Assembly: GCA_036877525.1 (NCBI GenBank)
Contig: JAZGTH010000104.1
Span: 538,501-602,500 of the forward strand
DNA from: Chromobotia macracanthus
Lineage: Eukaryota; Chordata; Actinopteri; Cypriniformes; Botiidae
Direction of reading: 5' to 3'
Length of the DNA: 64,000 nucleotides
Each line of letters opens with the position of its first letter. Position 1 is the first letter of the stretch. Below the pieces are notes generated by a model that saw nothing but the letters and a program-made list of their open reading frames with translations, did no database searches and had not been told where the DNA came from. The translations under genes were made by a program, and so were the position numbers. Positions 57,100-64,000 of this stretch are shown piece by piece.

Positions 57100-59190
57100 G
57101 AATAAAGAGAGATTTGAGACAGATTTGAGAGATTTATTGAGACATTCTTGGGAATATCTAACATATTGATATAACAAACCATGGTTTTATGTCCCATGTC
57201 AAGATAATGAAAATAAAAACCTGTCAAGATTAATTCCACTGATATGAAGGGAATCTAGCATGTACAAAACAAATGGATCTGTATTTGCTCTGGACACAAA
57301 AATAGACCCTTTGGAATTAGTAGGCCTGTGTATCTGCTGTACACCAACCTTATACTTTACCTTCAGGAGAGGGCGGTCACGAAGCACCAGCCCTGGAAAC
57401 CTTAAAAAACTTGTGTTGATCTTAGCTTCTGGACCGGGACTGCACCAACATCCCCACTCAGACGAGTAATAATCCTGCTGGGTCCAGAGTTAAAACTGTA
57501 CCTAAAATATTCCAGATCAATATTGCAAAAAAGTAATATTTATCATTTTAAGTTATGTTTGTACAAATATATATGTATAAATTTCAATGCTGTTCTGTTT
57601 TTTTGATTTGCCTTTCGTTTCTAAGTTGACATGCAGTCAGCAATGTGAAATATTTTCAGACTTGAAGGGTATTTTATGGTTTTGTTCACAGGTTACAAAG
57701 AATCACGACTTTTTGCGCAATGCAATTACACGTTGGTGATTGGTGTAAATTTCTGTCTGCGTTTGGGAAAGTAGATTTCAGCTGGTCAGCCTCTAATTTA
57801 CCTGCTCTTAATGAATCCCTTGTAAAACCACTAAATCAGAAATTACCAACGAAACTTCTCGTGTTGTGAGGTAAAAACTTTACAACCTCAGAATCCACAT
57901 GCCCTCATTCATCTCAAGTGTTGAGAGTTTCTGTGCACTGAAATGCACTAAGTTGCAAAGCTGTTGGCCTTCAGGAAGTTTTCGCTCTTTGTTTTAAACT
58001 GTGAGTACTTGCTTTCACCTAAGGGAGACATGACTCAAAGCCTGCGTACCAGTGAACTAACTAACCAATGACAGGCCAGGAACATTTTATGGATGTCTTT
58101 AGGGGTGGAGACACATTGCTTATTGGATATGGCTTAACCAATCGTTGTCAACTGCTGTTGAAAAAGCGCAGGTCTTTCGGCAGTGTTAAAATTATTTTTC
58201 TCTTTTCAGAAAAAAATAAGTTGACCTGGAATACTGCTTACTGTACAACAGTGTTTGTATTTAACCTTTTGTTTTCCTTTTGTATGACAAACATGTAAAT
58301 GGCTGTACATATGTGCTTAACTTGAAAGCATGCTCTCTGCTTATACACAAACCTGCGTGTATGTGTGTGGTTTTATGTATGAACGTTGATTAAGGGAAGA
58401 GACTGTGGCACAATTTATTTCTTTTCTTTCCTTGTTGGACCAACATAACAGATCAAATTTGGGTTTTGTATTTCAGTTCCTTTAATTTTGTTTGGAATTG
58501 CGAAGGAAGATTCTCTGTAAATTGTCTGTACATTTAACAAGCTGTGCTGTTTTTCGCCAGAAAGGAAAATCCTAAAACGTGAACAAGAAATTTTTATTCA
58601 GTTATGAGATTGTAAACTGTACAATCTGTATGTATGAGGGAAATAATGAACTTATTTAAAAATGAAAACCACTTCAACGAAAATGGAGCTGAAATAACAA
58701 CTGAGTGAAACTTATTTCTCGCAAGTTTATTTTTCGCAAGACTTCCTTAATCAGGAAGTAATGATTAAACCAGCATTATTACACACACATTTACTGATAT
58801 CAGTGGGAATTGTTGCCATGAAACAATCGTTTTACACCACATGCAAGTCAAATACACAATACAAACACAACACAAAAATACAGTACAAGCCCACATGTAA
58901 ACAGACACACTGTATGCATTCATTTCACTGGAAAGACAAAGTCAGTGAGACAGTCTCATATAACAGTCAGTATTTCTATAAACTAATAACTAGCACACAG
59001 GAAATTGTTGGACAAGCAAGACGGTACGCAAGACTTTCAATACTAAACTCTTGCTTAGATTAGAATTAAGACGTTGTTTTGTGATCAGATATAGGACCTT
59101 GAAATTTCAGTCTGAAACACTGCCTTATATTAAAAAAAATCATTTTTTATAATGTATGGCAGCTAGGCAGAGCTGTAAAATAAAGAGCTG
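57100..59190 (+). other. tanc2: Probable TANC2 3' UTR
   Basis: AT-rich and without a credible gene after the stop. AATAAA signals in the plus sense are at 57212-57217 (proximal) and 59179-59184 (distal). A Pumilio-type motif TGTACATA is at 58304-58311. The real cleavage site is unknown; the span to the distal signal is my inference. Confidence 0.55.
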
Positions 59191-59972
59191 TGAAATTCTC
59201 TCTGCATATAATAGTAAAGTCGGAACATAAACTAACACATTTCCACAGTTTGACATAATATTTACAGTAATGTAGTTTGATTTTTTTATTTTTCTGCAGC
59301 AGAAACTACTGCAACACTGAAGTAAATGTTTGGAGTATTTCTTCAGTACAGTTTGATATGAGGAAATAACTAAGGCACAAGAAAGTATATCCTGATATTT
59401 TCAATAACAATCTAATGCTTTAAAGAAAACAATATAGTGAAATACATTGCACAAGCGTTTTTCATGTGAGTTGGTTTGGCACTGCTCAATTAGAACTCAT
59501 TTGAAACAGAGCAAAAATATATACTGTATGTATATGTGTATATATACTGTACACTGTGTGTATATAACTAATAGGTATGTTTTGGCTTAATCTTGCCGTA
59601 ACTGTATGGCACAGGAGGTCGTCCAACACAAACAATTCAGGTGAAGTCATTGCCGGTCTGTAACTGGCAATGACTCCATGGTGTGCAGCGCAAAAGGTTG
59701 TGGGTTTGATTCCCAGGGAGCACATGTACTAAGAAAATGTATAACTTGAATGTACTGTAAGTCGCTTTGTATAAAAGCATCTGCCAAATGCATAAATGTA
59801 ACATATTTTAAAACTCCCAATAGCATCTTCTGTAACTAAATAGCACTGAGGTGAAAGAACAGGTTTATACAAATGGAAAGGAGATTTTAAAGAGAAGAAC
59901 TGGCTGATATGCTTTATAAGGACACGAGTAGGAAGGCAGTTTTCGAGCAGAAAGGCTGTTGTTATGTTAACA
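59191..59972 (-). other. Probable CYB561 3' UTR and TANC2-CYB561 intergenic segment
   Basis: No coding capacity. A minus-strand AATAAA (plus tttatt) lies near 59285-59291. A tRNA-derived SINE occupies about 59605-59805. If both distal signals are used, the two 3' UTR ends lie about 100 bp apart. Confidence 0.45.
59605..59810 (+). mobile_element. tRNA-derived SINE
   Basis: B-box-like GGTTGTGGGTTTGATTCC and tail AAGTCGCTTTGTATAAAAGC; also a short hairpin around CATTGCCGG/TGGCAATG. Confidence 0.65.
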
Positions 59973-60165
59973 TTAAGGCGAGCTGGGGATTTCTCCTTCT
60001 GATAGTGTCTTGAAGTGCACAGACAGAGCCTCTTCCTCTGGATTCGGTGGTCGTCTGAAATCTTCTCTCGTCACCACGTAACCCACCACGACCCCGAAGC
60101 ACACCAGCAGCAGGCCTAATGTGTTCGCTAGAACCCCCTCAGCCACAAACGTAGAGTACGTCGAC
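59973..60165 (-). CDS. cyb561: CYB561 last coding exon
   Basis: 193 nt, acceptor ctgtcag. It encodes STYSTFVAEGVLANTLGLLL, the end of helix six, and a polar tail with FRRPPNPEEEALSVHFKTLS. The TAA stop is at 59973-59975. The segment aligns with human EGVLANVLGLLL. Confidence 0.95.
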
Positions 60166-62446
60166 CTGACAGTATGAGAACATCATGAGGAACATACAAA
60201 GGTTAAAGGTGAAGTCAAGATTCAAAGAACTTTATTAATCCAAAGGGTAAATTGCTTTGTCATGTTACAATTGCTCTCAAAAAGTAAATCAGTAAATTAA
60301 AAATGAATACGTAAATATACAAATAGATGTAGAACTGTACCAGTGAAGATGATAGTGTAGATCAGGTGTGACATTAAATGAAGTGCAGTGGAATGACAAA
60401 TATTGAGTATAAGTCCAGTATGGTAACGGTAATTAAGTACAGTAGTGATATAGTACATACTGCACCCTAATAATCCTAGTATTAATAATAGTCAGTAATA
60501 ATACATTTGGATTGCACGTGAAAAGCAATTCGGTCCTAATTTACACAAATAATCCTATTTTATACAGTACACAGACCAAAACAATCCATGTAATAAAACC
60601 ACAGAAAGACAAATATCATTAATATTCTCAAGTCGCAGAAAAGTCTCTTCACTGTGATTAATATAGAGTGACTCAGTCCATTTCTCACTATTTCAGAGTG
60701 ACATCAGAAGCATATTAGTTCTAAAATAGCACTTAAAATACAGGCACTGATTGCTGAAATTGTTCGCATGACATCACTTTAAATTCCAGTCCTGGATGCT
60801 GATTGGTCAGTACTGTGTCCCAGTCATGCTTAAATACAGGCTATAACAACAGCTATGATGCAAAACACCTGTTCACATAGCTGTGTGAACGTGTGACAGT
60901 TTTCTGTGTGACTACTGAGAGATACTCACATGATATTGAAGAGCAGTTTCTCTGTAATGCCCAACAGACAGGTTCCTACAGACATGACCAGCAGCAGGAG
61001 ACCGAAGAAGACGTGTAGAGGGAGATACCAGCTCCTCAACTGAGCAGATGCCCAGGGGAAGAGGAAGAAACCCAGACCCAGCAACCACTGGAGGAGACGA
61101 GAAGATAAGTTCACCTGCACTATCAGCCAGTCAAACTGTCTCAAGATCATGTCTCCTCAAAATACAGAGATGATGAGCAACAAGCTGCAGGTTTTTAAAG
61201 CCTGCATGAACCAGAAGTTGCGATTGATTATACTTCGATGTTCTGACGTAATTCAAGATGAAATAGAAAAATGGCTTGTTTTTTCCCCTAAGAATTGATT
61301 GACTCTAAAAAAGCATGTGTGTTAAAGCTGGTAGCAGGCTACTGTTGGAGGCGTGTGATGAAAGGCTATGACTCCACCCTATTTATCAATTTCATGGTGA
61401 AACCCTTAACAGTATAAACACACTTTAAATATAAAATAATTTTAATAAGCAAACAAAAACCACAGAGCCTACCACAAGACATTTTGCTTGTAAGTACAGC
61501 AGTGGTTAACAACAGCGAACAAAGCTTGTTTAGTTTTGTCAATAAAAACTAATGCAAACACTAAAGACAATTTCCAGCATGTAATGGCTGTGAGCATCCA
61601 CAAGGAGGTTTGCAAAGCAAAGGAAAGTGCTTTCAAACCACAAACACAGCCATGATAGAGCTCAGTAAAGCAGTCAAACAGGAACCAGGAAGTCAAACAG
61701 AGTAAGTTTGATGCAACAGCATGATGACGACACTGCAGCTTACCTGTAGGATATACAGAATGAAGGTGAGAATCCCACACCAGCTGTGGAGCGAGTACAG
61801 GTTGGGAATCTTAGCCGTTGAGTGGAAGTCAAATACAGCCACTAGACCTGCAGAGAGAGATTCACGGATTTCTTGCATAAGGACAGCACGGTATATGATA
61901 ACATGTTAAATAATGCGATGAGCAATATTCGATACAATAATCCTTTCATTTTGAAAAATCAAATTGTAATAAAATAATTTTAAATAATATTTACATGCCA
62001 GTCTCTGCATTGACCTAACACTTCATAATTTTTTGAAGTGTTTAGTTAGTGCAAACAACTGCGATATTGTATATTGCTTTATTTTGATAATTGCGATATG
62101 TCTTGCGGCCCCAGTTTAAATACAAACAATATACAAACATTATCGCTACGACACATTAATTCCTCTATGCAGAACATGAACAGTTGCACTTTATAAAATA
62201 TATCTTTGTCTTTGCTAAATTGTGTTTTTTCCTTTATTTAATGCTTCATTGGCTCAGCTCTGAACTTTTTCAGACACGAGCAGCTGATGTCAGATTTAGA
62301 GAACAGTTGTGTGTCTTCTAACCCGCTGACACACTGACTGGACTCACCCACAATACTGATGATAAGAGCCATCATGTGCAGCAGAGCGTGAAGAACCTTC
62401 ACAGAACGTTTACTCTCATTCCTGAAGACCCGATAAACCAGAACAG
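59973..62446 (-). CDS. cyb561: Cytochrome b561 (CYB561), 3' four coding exons; N-terminus absent
   Basis: Four minus-strand exons join in phase and encode about 183 residues: 62348-62446, 61744-61847, 60930-61087 and 59973-60165. CYB561 is a six-helix, two-haem membrane protein of chromaffin and other secretory vesicles that passes electrons from cytosolic ascorbate to intravesicular ascorbyl radical (family knowledge). Visible are AVLVYRVFRNESKR, the haem histidine motifs VLHALLH, YSLHSWCGIL and LPLHVFFG, and a charged cytosolic tail. Human CYB561 is about 251 residues, so roughly 67 N-terminal residues, including the NAHP haem histidine, are missing. I did not find that exon before 64000; it probably lies beyond the window. 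The gene is convergent with TANC2. Confidence 0.95.
60166..60929 (-). other. CYB561 last intron
   Basis: Near 60212-60290 lies a stretch containing ACTTTATTAATCCAAAGGG and AAATTGCTTTGTC that resembles the 3' end of a fish non-LTR retroelement; classification is a guess. Confidence 0.4.
60930..61087 (-). CDS. cyb561: CYB561 internal exon
   Basis: 158 nt, acceptor ctccag, donor TCAT|gtgagt, phase 2 out. It encodes WLLGLGFFLFPWASAQLRSW and LPLHVFFGLLLLVMSVGTCL: two membrane helices with the last haem histidine. Confidence 0.96.
61088..61743 (-). other. CYB561 intron
   Basis: No gene or repeat recognised on either strand. Confidence 0.5.
61744..61847 (-). CDS. cyb561: CYB561 internal exon
   Basis: 104 nt, acceptor ctctgcag, donor ACAG|gtaagc. 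It encodes LVAVFDFHSTAKIPNLYSLH and SWCGILTFILYILQ. SLHSW is the family signature with a haem-binding histidine. Confidence 0.96.
61848..62347 (-). other. CYB561 intron
   Basis: AT-rich, nothing recognised. Confidence 0.5.
62348..62446 (-). CDS. cyb561: CYB561 internal exon, ascorbate-site helix
   Basis: 99 nt, acceptor tgctgcag, donor GTGG|gtgagt; takes one base from the missing exon and leaves one. It encodes VLVYRVFRNESKRSVKVLHA and LLHMMALIISIV. The VYRVFR-basic segment corresponds to the cytosolic ascorbate side and VLH carries a haem histidine. Confidence 0.95.
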
Positions 62447-62656
62447 CTGCAGCAGAAACAGCCACACGAGAGAAATAATCAAAGATTCAGAATAACGTTG
62501 TTTCAATGTATGGAGCTCATACATGCTCAAACTTCAATAAGACAAAATAGTGTGTGGAAACATTGTGTGGAACCAAACAGCATGTTTAATTCTGTGGGTT
62601 ATATTGTGGAAACTGGTCATGTAAAAGTAAATTACAGTTTTTTGGTGAAATAAAAC

Positions 62657-62930
62657 ACTTAAAGCTGCAATTCTTAACTTTTGGGTTAAAAAATAAAAAC
62701 ATAATGCACATGACAGATCACATAACAGATCAGTAACAGATCAACACTTCTCCTTACCTTACCCCAATTCACAACGGTAGTTTTAGAATAATGATTTATA
62801 ATTTGAGCTGTCAGGTCTGATTTTCTGCTAAATGTCAGTTTGGCTTCATTTGTTTTTTAACATACATATTGAAAAGTAGGTAAAACAGAGATGGCGATAG
62901 AGAGGCAAAGGTTACAAATTGAAGTGAAGA
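62657..62930 (+). mobile_element. Dispersed repeat, same family, longest copy
   Basis: Opens AAAGCTGCAATTCTTAACTTTT and closes GGTTACAAATTG, suggesting inverted ends. Confidence 0.6.
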
Positions 62931-63380
62931 AATATAATGCTACAAAGGTGCGTTAGAATGTGAATACCATTAAATGTGAACTCACCACAGAAGAAAACCA
63001 ATAACAACATGTTTGATCAAGTTAAATGCTTGGACTCGTGACCCTTTCAAATGCTAGAGATGCAGGTATCTTAGGAGCTATTCCCATGAGTCTCTCTGTG
63101 AAAGCAGACAGATCCCTTGAGGCTTTTGTTACCAGCGCTGGTTTGGACGGCTAAACCTCTAATAGGCTATAATGACCTTTCAGGTATAACATCCTAATTG
63201 GATTGCCATGATGAGGGCTTTGAATCAGCAGCACTGCTAAAGACATAAAGAAAGGCTGTTCAATCAGTATCTGCCTCTGTTGAGCTTTATATGAACTGCC
63301 AGATGAGGAGTCAAGAACTGACCACGTTTAACCTTAAATGACAAAAACCAATGAATGATAAAGCTAAATGTTACAAATAT

Positions 63381-63716
63381 CCCCGTTAACATGAACGTTT
63401 TCAGAACGCTGGCTAACATTCTCTAGAAGTTCCCTCAAAGTTATCAAAAATGTTCTTGCAGTAAAGTTAGTAGAATATTTTAACGTTAAATATCAAAAAT
63501 GTTATTCTTAAGCAGTCAGTGAAACGTTTTAAAAACGTTACAGAATAAAGAATTCAGAATATCGTTCCTCTAACCAAGCAGTAATGATAAAACAATGTCT
63601 AAAAAACTGTACGTTTTGAACATTCCTTGAACTTTTAAAATAACATTTGTAATAGTTTGGTTACGTAATACAAAACGTTAGGAAAACGTTCTTACAACCT
63701 AAAATTGTTAGCTGGG
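63381..63716 (+). mobile_element. MITE copy, CCCAGCTAACA family
   Basis: Ends CCTAAAATTGTTAGCTGGG; internal order as in the 6475 copy. Confidence 0.7.
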
Positions 63717-64000
63717 ATAAGGTTAAATATAACCTTTTTATCTTACCACTTTCTTTATAGTAACCATGACAGCAACCGTTACTGATTAACCGACAAATAC
63801 ACAAGTACCACAATATCTGGATCAGATTTTTTCCTGCTATATACTGGCTAATACATACACGAAAATCAGATAGCAAATCAGATCTCAGACTTAACAGTAT
63901 TAGCTGGGCTGCTGGTTCAGTATCGTGTGTGTTTTGAGGCTGTAACAGGGCATAACGTGTAAGTGACACGGGTCACATACACACACCCTCAAGGCAGAAG

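Larger units (their letters stand above)
62447..64000 (-). other. CYB561 upstream intron, running off the window
   Basis: Holds a full-looking GCTGCAATT-type repeat (62657-62930) and a MITE copy (63381-63716). I searched both strands for the missing NAHPLCM-type exon and did not find it. Confidence 0.55.

Overview
The window is vertebrate, almost certainly teleost and probably cyprinid-like. It has long introns, strict GT-AG exon boundaries, very abundant (TG)n and (TC)n microsatellites, tRNA-derived SINEs and many short non-autonomous DNA transposons of fish type. There are no bacterial or phage genes, CRISPR arrays or convincing RNA genes. The species is inferred from style and protein similarity only.

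The plus strand is dominated by one gene. I could join 25 coding exons between 5843 and 57099 with every splice phase consistent, giving a predicted 1981-residue protein. It is TANC2, a postsynaptic scaffold and putative STAND-type P-loop NTPase. Its order is: N-terminal Ser-rich region (exons 1-6), NTPase with Walker A GSVGFGKT and Walker B LLILID (exons 7-12), helical linker (13-14), about eleven ankyrin repeats (15-21), TPRs (23 to start of 25), a Pro/Ser-rich tail and a C-terminal PDZ ligand ESNV. The first coding exon has a spliced 5' UTR, so the usual promoter and leader exon lie upstream, probably outside the window. Teleosts often keep two tanc2 copies and I cannot say which this is.

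Layout: 1-5805 leader intron or 5' flank with repeats; 5806-5906 first coding exon; 5907-34497 two giant introns around coding exon 2 (20834-21016); 34498-41203 coding exons 3-6; 43490-55196 the dense NTPase/ANK/TPR exons; 55197-57099 the large last coding exon; 57100 to about 59190 a probable long 3' UTR; 59973-62446 four minus-strand exons of CYB561, whose first coding exon is missing and probably lies beyond 64000. The tail-to-tail TANC2-CYB561 order matches the mammalian order and supports TANC2 rather than TANC1.

The genes have no known joint function: TANC2 organises postsynaptic signalling, while CYB561 moves electrons from cytosolic ascorbate across secretory-vesicle membranes. The most interesting leads concern alternative TANC2 transcripts: a possible internal first exon encoding a very acidic N-terminus (28183-28612), a possible 30-nt microexon between the ANK and TPR regions (51187-51216), an in-frame alternative donor in coding exon 3, and an exon squeezed between a (TC)n and a (GT)n microsatellite. 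I also see about ten copies of one short inverted-repeat transposon family and a perfect 34-bp inverted repeat. I found no wholly new biological system.
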